DNA of 64,000 bases. It comes from Antedon mediterranea (taxonomy: Eukaryota; Echinodermata; Crinoidea; Comatulida; Antedonidae). The notes below the pieces were generated by a model, which was not told the DNA's origin, did no database searches, and was given only the letters and a program-made list of their open reading frames with translations. Position numbers and translations under genes: made by a program. The stretch is taken from assembly GCF_964355755.1 (NCBI RefSeq), contig NC_092672.1, forward strand, positions 8,432,001 through 8,496,000, in the 5' to 3' direction. This document shows, piece after piece, positions 25,701 through 35,995 of this stretch. Position 1 is the stretch's first letter; every line of letters begins with the position of its first letter.

Positions 25701-28700
25701 TACAGTACAATACCCTATGCAGTGGGACACGCCTACAGTACAATACCCTATGCAGTGGGACACGCCTACAGTACAGTATAATAACTGAGTGTAAGCGGAC
25801 ACTGTATGTTGGGTCCTGACTGAAGATATCCCCATTATACTAAGTAGGTATAATCATGGAGGTTTAATACCTCCATGGTATAATACTGTATAGTACTGTA
25901 CAACAGCAGTTGACCGAGGGCGCCTAATAATACAATTTAAACAATTGCGATGTAATAAAGAAATAGTAGGACATATTCATTTTGGCAATTGTTTGGCCTT
26001 TAACCACCTTCAATTCAAAACTCTGGATCTGTCACTGGCCATCTGAATCTCAAAACAATAGTAGTAGTCTGTGAATTCCCAGAAATCAGTTCAGTACGAT
26101 AATCATGACAAATCCCTTTATTCAGAAGCCTTTAATCTATCACAAAGCCTTGGCAACCCTCAAAACAGGCCGACCTGGATTTATGCTTATTTGAACAGCA
26201 AATTTACCATAGGCATGTGATTCTTGGAAATGGTATGTTTACAACTGAACAGAAAGCCTATCAATAATAGTACAACCATGGACCTATCAATTATAGGTCC
26301 ATGGTACAACTGTATCAAACTACTTCCGTAGTACTGTACACTATGTACTACTGTACAACCACATTATAAATTTTGGAACAGTGTATTATCAATTGTTTAA
26401 AAACGGTAAATAAAAAAAAAATGTAAAAAAAAACCAGTGCATTTACAGTACTGTATTAGGGCACATTACTGTATGTATAGTATAGGAACTTGACGAATTC
26501 TGGCAGTAAATATTTGTGCTGTTTTTAATGCAGTGTCAAAAATGAATCAAACCATTTTCCTTCTTTTTTCTTTCACTGTTCAGCATTTTAAAAATTCACT
26601 AAACAATTAACTGTATTGTAAATATACAACTTTTAAATTATAACAAACTATGCTGATTCAAAAATGATGAATGAGTTAATTATTAAATATTATCTTTAAT
26701 TAATATTTAAAAAATCCAAAAATGTTTATGACCAAAAACACAAACTTACCACAAATTTTCCATAGTGGAAATATATCCTGTGTTTTGATCAAGTATACTG
26801 CAAAACACAATGGTTACACTTTAGTAATTAAAATGTCTATGGCCTTGACTCCGGAAACAAAATATCATATTATACACATATTTCACCCACACAGCCAAAA
26901 AACATAGATTTCTAAGTAAAACTATATTTAACCTACTTTATAATGCCTCCAATGTGGAAGTACTATAGGTCATAACAATAAAACAGGAAAATTGCAAAAG
27001 AAAAATTGTTTTGATTGTTATTATTAGTAGCTGTACTGTACTGTACACTCTGTGTTTGTGATACCAAGTAAATAAGTTATCTTATCTTATACCAAATTAT
27101 TATTAAAACGGTAACAATGATTAATGATAATGAATTTTGCGTGAGGAAGCGGATGAAAAAATTAATTTTCATGATCTTTAAAATATTCAGAATGCACAAA
27201 TAAAAAGCTCAATCAAACTTTTAAAATTTAAATTTAAAATTAAATCCTTCAAAAGGTTAATTTATTTAAATTAAGTATTCATTGACAAAAACAATTGTGC
27301 GACAACTAAAAGCACAAAATAACACTACTAAATTAATTTTCAAATGAAAAAATAATTTAACAATGACATTGTTAACATACTGTAAAGGCATTGAATAATA
27401 CAGTACATACTGTAATTAACAGTTCAATATGGTCTGTAGTAATCCGGGCTTCACAACTTGCAAAAATGAAATATTGGGCGGTTTTACTATAAAAATACAT
27501 CAAACATACAATAGACAGTGCTAATTACAAATTTAAAGGTTGGTATTAAAAATACATGCCAACACACAAATTATTATAAATATCTTGAAGACCGATAGGG
27601 TTAACATTATTGTTTTTCCTTCTATCTAGAGTAATAGAAAATAGAAATTAATTCTGGAAGATTTGATTGATGTTTCTGTTAGTTTTTTGTTGCAATTGTT
27701 ATGTGAGGCACCTTGAAGCTGTGCAATATATTGAATAAAAAATTTTAAAAATCAGGATATTTTTTTGTTTCCAAAATATTGGGAGGAAATTGCATTTTAT
27801 CGGGAGATGGCTCCTGCCATTATCGGGACAGTTGGGAGGTCTGGAGTTAGATTCAAAACACTCGGTCAATGCCAAGGAAACACTGAATACTGTAGTTTAT
27901 TCAGATTTCCTTAATATTCGTCATTTTCCACCTCCAACGACAAATTAAAAGTGGGGCTAAACGTCAACTATCAAGGTCAAGAAAATCTTGAGTGCGTCAT
28001 CAATTAATTCAAACTAATATTTCATTCACAAAGTTAATAAGTTTTGTGATTCATTATTACACAAGATCTTTATTTCACTTTGACCTAATTAAAAAGGTCT
28101 TTGTTTTAAATAAAGTCTAGCTCCTGCACACATTACTGTGTATTATATATGTCTAATGTTTACTTCAGTACTAACTTAATAAAAAGGTTTTAAATAATTG
28201 TGATATTCATTTATTATACAAATAATTGAATGAGAAAAGGATGTAATAATTGAAAACCAACGAATGGCCAAATTGATAGATTAAATTAATACTGTAAATA
28301 CTGTACATTCACAGTCCACACACACACATTCACTTTGTTATTATTTTTTTGCTTAGTGTCCAGTATTGACTGTATTACAATTTGTTTTTATTTGTCGCTT
28401 ACAATGTACAGCTGTATTAAGCTCTGTCTACACTATCAAACTAGTTTTATGTGTCTATTTATGGTAGTGATACGCCCAAATATGGTAGTGATAACATGTC
28501 TATACTGTATGACCATTTTTTTGTTGCATAAAGGTTGATAGTATAGACAGAGCTTTATATTAAAATCAGTGTATAAAAATGACCTAACGAAAGATTTTTA
28601 ATGCAGGAAACGCTTAGTCGTTGAGGTTCCTGTCAGAGAATAAATGACGCTTTTGTGAACGGTCACACCTTTAGATTAACATCCCCTACCTGGCTGGAAG

Positions 28701-31700
28701 TGGAAGTGGACTGGCTTAGAATAGAAGCCATCATTTATCAATTGTTATGCTTATTTAATATAAGATTACTGTAACCTGCAGAATTAAATTCATGTACAGC
28801 AGGTAAACTATTTATTTTTGGAAAATTTCTGACATAGAGTACTGTACGGTACATAATAAGAAGACACTGTAACAAGAAGCCACTGAACTTTAAAAACAAA
28901 TGTTATTGTTACTTTTATTTAAAGAAATTTAAATTTTACCAATAATTGCCAATATACCATAAAATATGATGTTGGCAAATACTCTAAATGCTTTCACAAT
29001 ACAATACAAAGAAATAAATATTGTGTGAACAATCCTACTAAAATGTGGTTGCAATCCTATCTGGCTTTGAGTGCCAGCTCAACTCAAATGCAGGGTCATA
29101 TTTTGGTCAAATATGCAAGGATTGTAACCATGCCCTACCACCAGCACTTTTGATACTAACAGTCCAGCACTTAATGAATTTATTGGTCAGCTTATAGGAA
29201 TTTAGCAAATAAAGATTAAAAAGATAAATAGTCAGCAGGTAATATAATCATTGTACATGGTATTCAAAGAAAAATGCTAATGATAGCAATTGTAAATAGT
29301 GAGTGGCATATTTCCTATTGTTTGTACCTACAGCACTGTATGTTGATATACCTGTAAAATTGAAGGTCAGACGTTTCCCAGGGTTTGAATAATATTATTG
29401 ATCCTCCTGTGAAATATGCTGCAGCTTGGCTGAAACATGTTTAATAAAGTACTATACTAAATCCTGAATGTAGTGTGACCAGTATAAATATAGACATTTT
29501 TAGCTATGTTTTTTATGTGAATTCAACCAAATCAAGAGAAAGCTTTATTACAGGAACTGTTAGTATGAAACTAATACTGAATAATAATATTAATACACAC
29601 ACATTAGATAATATAAGATAAGAAAGATATACTTTATTGCATGTTTATAGTACAACAAAGATTACAATTTACTGTACATGAAATTTGACATAAAATATAG
29701 ACACACCACTATCTGCTGTACAGTACTTCATTGTGTTTTATTGTTACAAATAGACAAAATTAACTTTACTGATAATTAACTGAAATAATATAATTGTTTA
29801 TAATTATATATTATTTAATAATGTTTTTTTTTTATCAAAGATTGTTTTTGTAAAACGTACAGTACTGTATCCAAAGGAATCTAATTCATAAACCAGAATA
29901 CTAAATAATATTAATAATTAATAACGTAAATCTGGAAGTTAAATTAATTAGTTAAAATTACTAAAGTGAAACAATATAATTGACATTAAATTAAAAGCTA
30001 AAAAGTGTGAATTTTTAATTCCAGTAACGAACCCTGTTAACATTAGATTATACAAATTATTACTGTACCAAGAACTATTCATTCTGGCCATATTATTACC
30101 ATACAATACAGTAGTGTCTGACATACAGCACTCTTGTCTAATAATGTACTACTGTACTAACATTATACAATAGTGTAGACACTATACAAGCTGGTTTTAA
30201 ATAGAAAGGCATGAAATGAATGACGTCAAAGAGTGTACACTACACTGCACTCCATATGCACAAGTCTACTCATATCCTGATGAGGCCAACTTATCATACA
30301 CAGCGAGGGAATTTCCTCACTATTTACACATAAGATAGACTAGACTGTCCCTATAAAATATAATTATTCAACTCAACGATCAAAAGCATTTGTCAACAGT
30401 AACACACAATTGAGACTGAGAGTTGCCAAATCTAAATATACTGAACAAATGTATAAATAACTCTTCTTTGATTTTTTAATGAATTGCAGTACATTATCAT
30501 GTCAGTGTTTTATAACTTTCAATTTCTATCTCATACCATAGTATGAATCATCAGTAATAATTAATTTCACTATACATTAGTAGTAGTACAGAAGGTAGAA
30601 GTAGTGACACAGTAGTAAGTCTTGTGGTTAGATTTTAGACTTTTATTTAGGCATTTATTTTTATCATAGATTTTGCAAACAAATGATTTATTTAAAGCTT
30701 GGTTCCCACTATAGGATGCAACACTAGAAAATTGATCAATCATGATGATGATAAGTTTTATTAGTATTAAATTATCAATAATTTTATTCCAGGTACCCAC
30801 TTAGAACACCTCTGGACACACCTCCCTTCCCCCCCCCCCCACCCCAAAAAAAAATCTCTAAAACATACTGTTTTTCCACCCATTTTCTAGTGTGATATAA
30901 AAACCCTTTTTTTTATACAAATCAAATTTTAATTTGATACAGTACTTGTGCACGGTATTTCCCATAATGGTGAAATACTGTAACAATGCACTCTGACATT
31001 TAAATAATTGAGGATTTATTGTAGCATATTTTATGTAAACAGTTCTTTAGTTTGCACATTGTAAAAATGTTTTGAAAAATTGAATCAAATTTCAAGAAAC
31101 CATGTCTGTTTTTCAAAATGCAATTTTTACTAATAATAATAGCCTATTGGCTACATAGTTTAGAGCAATAACAAATTTAAATCAAAACTAGAGCGACACT
31201 GACAGATAAATTATTTTATTTTATTATTTTTTTATATCGGAAACAGATACCTTTTATGCTAATCTTTTATGCTAATGTGAAACTGTTGAATGAAATTGAT
31301 TTTGTACAATAATTTATGAAATGTATACTGTACATTATACTACTGTAGTAGTATAATGTACAGTATACATTTCATAAATTATTGTACAAAATCAATTTCA
31401 TTCAACAGTTTCACATTAGCATAAAAGATTAGCATAAAAGGTATCTGTTTCCGATATAAAAAAATAATAAAATAAAATAATTTATCTGTCAGTGTCGCTC
31501 TAGTTTTGATTTAAATTTGTTATTGCTCTAAACTATGTAGCCAATAGGCTATTATTATTAGTAAAAATTGCATTTTGAAAAACAGACATGGTTTCTTGAA
31601 ATTTGATTCAATTTTTCAAAACATTTTTACAATGTGCAAACTAAAGAACTGTTTACATAAAATATGCTACAATAAATCCTCAATTATTTAAATGTCAGAG

Positions 31701-34700
31701 TGCATTGTTACAGTATTTCACCATTATGGGAAATACCGTGCACAAATCAATTATATAATTATTATGCGAAACTACTGTATGCATTGTCTACCGACCTACA
31801 GTTATGTTTGAAGAAAAGTGGGGATTCCCCTAACTAATAATCCAGTTATCATGATTCCAATGATAAGGTTTGTGTAATCTAAACAAACAGTACATTTCAA
31901 ACAATTGAAAATTGTTGTATTGTAGGTTTATGATTTTATTGTTTGCAGATGGAGGAATTATTTAGATAAAATAAATAATTCCAGCTTCATTTTAACTACT
32001 TACAAATACTATAAAACTAATGTAATTTTCTTGACTGTTGTACAGTCAAGAAATGTCTCAATTTGAACATATATTTTTGACAAAATTATATCATCTTTGC
32101 GCTTTATAATCGCTAGCGCGTTCTACTATTTCATGCCGTTCATTTCTGTCGTGGGCTGGGTGTGATAATGTAGAATGTTACAAATAATAAATTTAATAAA
32201 ATAAATCAAAGCCATTGTTTTGTTATTTTAAGCTCTGTCTACACTATCAAATTTTATGTGACAAAAAATGTGATGTGCCCATATACATGGACATGATGAA
32301 GTCATATCACCACATATATTTGGGCATATAATCACTTTACCATATTTGGGCACATAACACTTTTTTTGTGAAACTTGTTTAATATAGTGTAGACGGGCTT
32401 TTAACATTGGTACTGAATTTGGGGTTAAGGTTAGTAAGTGGGTCAGTCCTAACCCCACATTTACTCTACCATCTATTTTTGGATGGAACCGACAAAGGCA
32501 ATAGCTCATATCTAATACGGTAAGGTATTTAATAATAGAGCATTGGATTGATTATCATTATATTGTACAACAAACAAAACATTGTCTTGTACAATACAGT
32601 ACAGGTGTATGCTGCACATATTCTCACAGTTACTGTCTAAGGGCCCGTTTCTGCTGCCAACCCAAAATATACCGTATAAATATACCGTATAAATATACCG
32701 TATAAATATACCGTATATGAAATTCGTGCACCGTTTCCGCTGCACATACTTCGTGGGTGGGTTGTAAAAAAGTTGGCTTTCATTACCCAAAATGCATTTC
32801 GTGAGACGGAAGTATGGATTGACCTAGAGTCTCGTGTAGTGAGGTTACATGACAGCATTGCTTTCTATTTTAAATCTAATGAGCAGAAGTGGCAACGAAT
32901 TTACACCGCACATACAAGCACAATCTAGAAATGTCACTATAAATAAACTCTGTTATTCAAATTGAGTTTATATTATGCTATATTATCCTATATTGCCGTT
33001 TTAATTTCCATTTTCTATTATACAGTATTTTACCATGATTTTACATCACGTTCTTGTCGTGTAAGAACATTTGATTTATTGTATTTAAAATCTCGGTATC
33101 TCTTCTGTTGCCATGCAGTCTCCCCCCCCCCCCCAACCTTCGCTTCCCCCCCACAATTGAATTGCAAAAATAGTGATTTGTTCGGTCCACATTGACATTT
33201 TGATCTGTTGCTTGCTTTTACACGTGTGTTTCAACTTTCAATGCAGCAGAAAAACCAAAACAAACGCGTCGCGCTCTGTTAGTTTTTGACCTCGTGTCAC
33301 GAGTCGGGTCACATTTACGGTATATTTTGAGTGCAGCAGAAATGGGGTACGAAATATACGGTATATTTTGGAATATACCGTATAATATCCACAAACGATG
33401 GGGATATTTATACGGTATATATACCGCATATATATACGGTATATTTTTTATGAGACCCATTTCTGCTGCCAAAAAATATACCGTATATAAAATATACCGT
33501 ATATATACGGTATATTTTTGGCAGCAGAAACGGGGCCTAGGAAACTGTTGCATAGAATATGTACTCCAAGGACATTATTAATTGGATCACAATCACAAAC
33601 CATAACATTAGGAATAATTACAATGACATTGACCTTGAAGCAGAAATGACCTTCACTGGTCCTTGGCAGAATTAGAACAGTATGAAAAATGCTTAATAAA
33701 CCAATGAGTTATAAAATGGGGTATGTTCAGATCTATGGAGTAATAATGCTTAAATTGTATTGCACACAATGTCATATTATAATTAGCGTAGTAACATCTT
33801 TATGCAGGAATAATTAATTGGTTGAAGGTCAAAATCATTGATGCATGAATTTCGTAACGTTTACTAATCTTGTACCTTCAGCTGATGACCGAAAAATCAG
33901 TGTCGTAAGAGGTGGCTTCCAATTCTTTCCTGGTTCACACCTATGGAGTTGTACGTAGCATACGATACGAAATCACAACTCTATAGGTCTGAACATTCCC
34001 ACAGCACAGTACATCTCTACATCAGATTCGATATTTTTTTGGGTGTAATAATATGGTAACATACCCTTTATATGACAAACACAACGCCTAATCAATTAAT
34101 TAATACTGTACGACATAGAAATATGCTCTAATACAATATTGTGTTATATGCAAGTATGTACTGTATTTGTGGCGGGCGTTTATTTGAGGAAATAAATGAA
34201 CGCCCCGGGTTGTTTATTGGGGCCGAGGCGTTTATTGTAAAAACTACGGTATTGCAAATTAATTTTAACAAGAGCATCTAGAACGTTTGAACATATGGTG
34301 CATAAATGGTTTTATATAATTCTACAAAGTAACCCATCTCCTCCAAGGCCCTCTACATGACAATGCCAAGGTGGGGTGAAATAATGTATTGTTGAGTAGA
34401 GTACTGGATTGGAGGTTAGCCAGGTAAATACGATTACCACCTAAAACAACCTGCACGAAATGTCGGTCACAGGTCGATGAAGATGATAATAATACTTTTT
34501 GCATCGTTCTTTAAGCTCCCCAGGCCGATGTGAAATTAGGCTAGATTCTAAATTATGCATCCTTGCTTGGAAAAATACGCTATTGACCCATTGTATTGCT
34601 TGGTGATCTACCAGATCTACCCCAACGACAGTAAAAATAATTACTAGGCTAGGTAGGTGACACGAACGACAAACATTCATCAGGAAGAATAGAAATCTAC

Positions 34701-34899
34701 GGTAAATCCGATTTACTTGGACGTAGAAAGCCATAATTAACAAATGCTTTCTAATCCTAATTAAGTTTTGCACTTAGATTATTTATATTACTTGACTTTC
34801 AGTGTAAATTTAACAAATAAATATTTGTAATTTGTGGAAATTTAGTCAAAAAACTTACTGCATCGCCTGTGCAATCAAACCATTCGCAGCTTCTGCCAT
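16752..34899 (-). CDS. DNTTIP1: DNTTIP1 (TdIF1), MiDAC complex subunit
   Basis: Minus-strand exons in order: 34859-34899 (start), a candidate microexon 26750-26777, then 23412-23500, 22699-22804, 21335-21433, 20254-20394, 19046-19111, 18340-18518, 18133-18193, 17594-17718 and 16752-16866 (TGA at 16752-16754). Known role: DNTTIP1 dimerises through its N-terminal domain, binds HDAC1/2 and MIDEAS, and contacts nucleosomes with its C-terminal winged-helix domain. Seen: the dimerisation helices (TTLNLLRRALQKKINEDIEK, then FFQLAVQNIRDNYG); an AT-hook-like RKRKGRPP across an exon junction; REGPKWNPNRL and EFVMGAKANK; LGATRGRLYMKHPNVFKYSG; and ELKSFVVPEHILQKMRKFME near the end. The nine downstream exons join in phase. 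Exon 1 (MAEAANGLIAQAMQ) needs a 3n+1 bridge, which the 28-nt candidate supplies, giving 349 residues against about 330 in mammals. The 5' end is the uncertain part. Confidence 0.88.
16891..17025. mobile_element. MITE family A next to the last DNTTIP1 acceptor
   Basis: TAAAGCTCTGTCCACACTAG at the left and GATAGTGTAGACAGAGCTTA at the right. Its edge lies about 24 nt upstream (in gene direction) of the acceptor at 16867-16868, so the branch point of that intron probably falls at the edge of or inside the element. Confidence 0.8.
17069..17127. repeat. 28-bp direct duplication
   Basis: Two adjacent copies of CTTAAGGATTTCCCTTGAGT plus CGTATTCA lie in the final DNTTIP1 intron. Confidence 0.75.
19205..20248. 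mobile_element. Nested palindromic MITE composite filling a DNTTIP1 intron
   Basis: Outer ends are family A (TAAAGCTCTGTGTACATTAT and AATGTAGACAGAGCTTTA). Two long arms of about 275 bp (19205-19480 and 19972-20248) are inverted near-copies. Each contains the same extra segment (CTACCATTATCTGGTGTGTA ... CCACTTTTGGTTTATGTAAT). Between them is a separate element of about 490 bp with its own ends, GAGAGGTTTCGCAACCATAC and GATTGCAAAACCTCTC. The composite occupies nearly all of the intron 19112-20253, and its terminal TA overlaps position +6 of the upstream exon's donor (GTTTGT). Confidence 0.85.
20945..21045 (-). mobile_element. tRNA-derived SINE fragment
   Basis: Read on the minus strand it contains GTAGCATGGTGGTTATGGTT and a B-box-like GGTTCAATCCTGG, the pattern of a tRNA-derived SINE head. 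No poly-A tail or target duplication was delimited. Confidence 0.5.
21095..21259. mobile_element. MITE family A in a DNTTIP1 intron
   Basis: Diverged left end GTTCGGTCTATACTATCAAA and right end TTAGTGTAGACAGAGCTT. It carries two internal inverse-orientation units (GCCCAAATATGGTAGTGATA). Confidence 0.8.
21818..22043. mobile_element. MITE with AAAGATGTATTGTCC ends
   Basis: The left end TTAAAGATGTATTGTCCTCC is mirrored by GGGGGACAATACATCTTTAA. A solitary matching end is at about 11442-11462 in MRM1 intron 6. AT-rich interior without coding capacity. Confidence 0.8.
23127..23189. mobile_element. Half copy of the 9899-10121 MITE
   Basis: CTTGGCAAGGCGAGCTCAGT followed by GTCCTGTTGTTAGATTGCC matches the inverse of the left part of the element at 9899-10121. 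A further isolated end (CCTGTTGTTAGATTGC) is at about 23248. It lies within the DNTTIP1 introns. Confidence 0.6.
25530..25778. repeat. 33-bp minisatellite
   Basis: About seven and a half near-identical 33-bp units with the core CCTATGCAGTGGGACACGCC, differing mainly at ACAATACC versus ACAGTACC. The unit is divisible by three, so several ORFs on both strands run through it. These are repeat artefacts. Confidence 0.95.
25847..25886. repeat. Short hairpin of the CATGGAGG family
   Basis: TATAATCATGGAGGT is followed by a short loop and ACCTCCATGGTATAATA. It is the longest stem of the family. Confidence 0.6.
26271..26308. repeat. Short hairpin, possibly related
   Basis: GTACAACCATGGACCTAT pairs with ATAGGTCCATGGTACAAC around a short loop. 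It shares the CCATGG end with the CATGGAGG hairpins but has a different inner sequence. Confidence 0.55.
26750..26777 (-). CDS. DNTTIP1: Candidate 28-nt microexon of DNTTIP1
   Basis: On the minus strand an AG acceptor (AAAACACAG) precedes 28 nt that end at a consensus GTAAGT donor. The length is 3n+1, exactly what is needed to join exon 1 (ending in phase 2) to the next certain exon, with no stop (QIYFHYGKFV then RNPFSQTL). The acceptor's pyrimidine tract is weak. A stronger acceptor 20 nt upstream would give a 48-nt exon that breaks the frame. Confidence 0.35.
28418..28556. mobile_element. MITE family A
   Basis: TTAAGCTCTGTCTACACTAT at the left and GATAGTATAGACAGAGCTTT at the right. It has two internal units in the inverse orientation (CCCAAATATGGTAGTGATA). 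Confidence 0.85.
29043..29130. repeat. Short inverted repeat
   Basis: TGTGGTTGCAATCCTA at the left is mirrored by AAGGATTGTAACCATG at the right around about 55 nt. It looks like a small MITE or fold-back. Confidence 0.45.
30946..31745. repeat. Apparently perfect 398-bp palindrome with 4-nt loop
   Basis: Arm 30946-31343 and arm 31348-31745 are inverse complements over their full 398 bp, with no difference seen by eye, around the 4-nt spacer TGTA. The outermost arm bases are TTGTGCACGGTATTTCCC and the inner bases ATTATACTAC. No clear target duplication flanks it and it has no coding capacity. It lies in the long DNTTIP1 intron. It is either a very recent inverted duplication or a fold-back artefact of cloning or assembly. 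Confidence 0.9.
32228..32402. mobile_element. MITE family A, diverged
   Basis: TTAAGCTCTGTCTACACTAT at the left; a damaged right end AATATAGTGTAGACGGGCTT. The internal CATATTTGGGC unit is present. Confidence 0.75.
32640..33537. mobile_element. TA-flanked MITE, about 0.9 kb
   Basis: The left end AGGGCCCGTTTCTGCTGCCA and right end GGCAGCAGAAACGGGGCC are inverted and each is flanked by TA, consistent with a Tc1/mariner-type non-autonomous element. The interior is packed with ATATACCGTATA/TACGGTATAT palindromes and repeats its GCAGCAGAAA terminus internally (about 33332), suggesting nested copies. ORFs across it are artefacts of these repeats. Confidence 0.8.
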
Positions 34900-35995
34900 C
34901 TTGAATTGCGTTGATGTGATGCATGCAAAGAGCAATCCCAGCACAGTGGGGTTGAAGGTCAATATTTTGTCAGGCCTTGGAAAATAGCGCCCTCTACAAA
35001 TAATGCGGAAGTAACTCTTTTAACATGAGTACAGTTAATATAAGCCTAATTAACTATATAACTAAATTTAAACATTGCGCTTTAGATAAAACAACTTTTT
35101 TCATTACGGAGAAAGAAAGAGTTGGATTGCTATTGTTTTTTCCATGTCCCTGTTATTTGGAAGAACATTTTTGTCGAATATTTAAAATTATGGCCCCCTT
35201 ATGATTACTTGCTTAATCCAGTAATTATCCGATAGTTTATTTGAAAAGACATTTTATAACTCAGTTTCAGTGACGCCGGGGCGGGTGGAGGAGGGATGGG
35301 AGAGGATGAGAACGTAACCAATGTGAAAATACCGGGGTGGGTGGTGGGGAGAGAAGTCTCCCAATTTTATTTTCCTATAACTTTAACGAGTATTTTACGC
35401 TCTTTGGAAGATTTCAGGGTTCCTTCCTTTTTTAGAGTAGAAACAGAGAGTGACAATGCATTCTTACACTGTTTCAACCACCGTCGTCTTCTGTTTTCGT
35501 CATCTGTTGTCGTCATCTGTTGTAGGAAGATAACTATACTCCCACAATTCCTTATCACCATGTCCTTGTACGGTTATCGAGAGTAGTCACAGCATACGAA
35601 TAGCGTGCTCAGTGTTATTAACTGAAACCCTACGTCTGAAGAATCACTCATCATCCAAACTCTTATACCAAACTTGCTTGCATGCTTATCTTGAAACGCG
35701 ATCTTAAACAATTAGATCATCACAAGAAATAAAAAATAAATTAAAAAAATACTTAAAAATCCAAAAAAAGTTACTAAAACTTATGAAATAAATGTAAAAA
35801 TCAAATTCATACCGGTAGTTCATTACCTAATGTTTTTTTTAAAATGCATAAAATTTACACATTCTTCCTCTTATTTGTCATATAAATTGAGACAATTTGT
35901 GTATGGTACATTTATTTATTTTTTATCCCAAAAAAAATACTGATACCTGATTATAAGATATATACAAATTTGACAGTTAACCATTATAAATCATT
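34900..35995. promoter_or_regulatory. Divergent upstream region of DNTTIP1 and the cytokine-like gene
   Basis: About 1.1 kb separates the two divergent start codons. The DNTTIP1 start itself lies in CAAGATGGCAG (minus strand), which is a good Kozak context and matches the core of a YY1-type site, often found at transcription starts. Near the other gene a TATAAGATATA stretch lies at about 35953, about 40 nt upstream of its ATG. No transcription start can be proven. An ORF at 35296-35586 has no recognisable domain and is not called. Confidence 0.4.

Larger units (their letters stand above)
23501..34858 (-). other. Long first intron region of DNTTIP1
   Basis: About 11.3 kb of AT-rich DNA separates the recognised first exon from the next certain exon. 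It carries many repeats listed separately. The only phase-compatible short exon noticed is 26750-26777. The ORF at 34441-34773 (minus) has fairly ordinary amino-acid composition but no recognisable domain and is not called. A GC-poor patch near 24890-24985 resembles a SINE tail (GACCAGTCTTTGACTGAAGA). Confidence 0.5.

Noticed and set aside
25473..25835. ORFs of 76-120 codons on both strands
   Set aside because: Produced by the 33-bp minisatellite; no codon bias or conserved domain.
32512..33581. Tyr/Ile-rich ORFs on both strands
   Set aside because: They follow the ATATACCGTATA palindromes of a MITE.
34441..34773. Minus-strand ORF of 110 codons in DNTTIP1 intron 1
   Set aside because: Composition is ordinary, but no domain, splice context or start support was seen, and it does not join DNTTIP1 exons in phase by inspection.
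35296..35586. Plus-strand ORF of 96 codons between DNTTIP1 and the cytokine-like gene
   Set aside because: No recognisable domain or signal; the frame is short enough to occur by chance.
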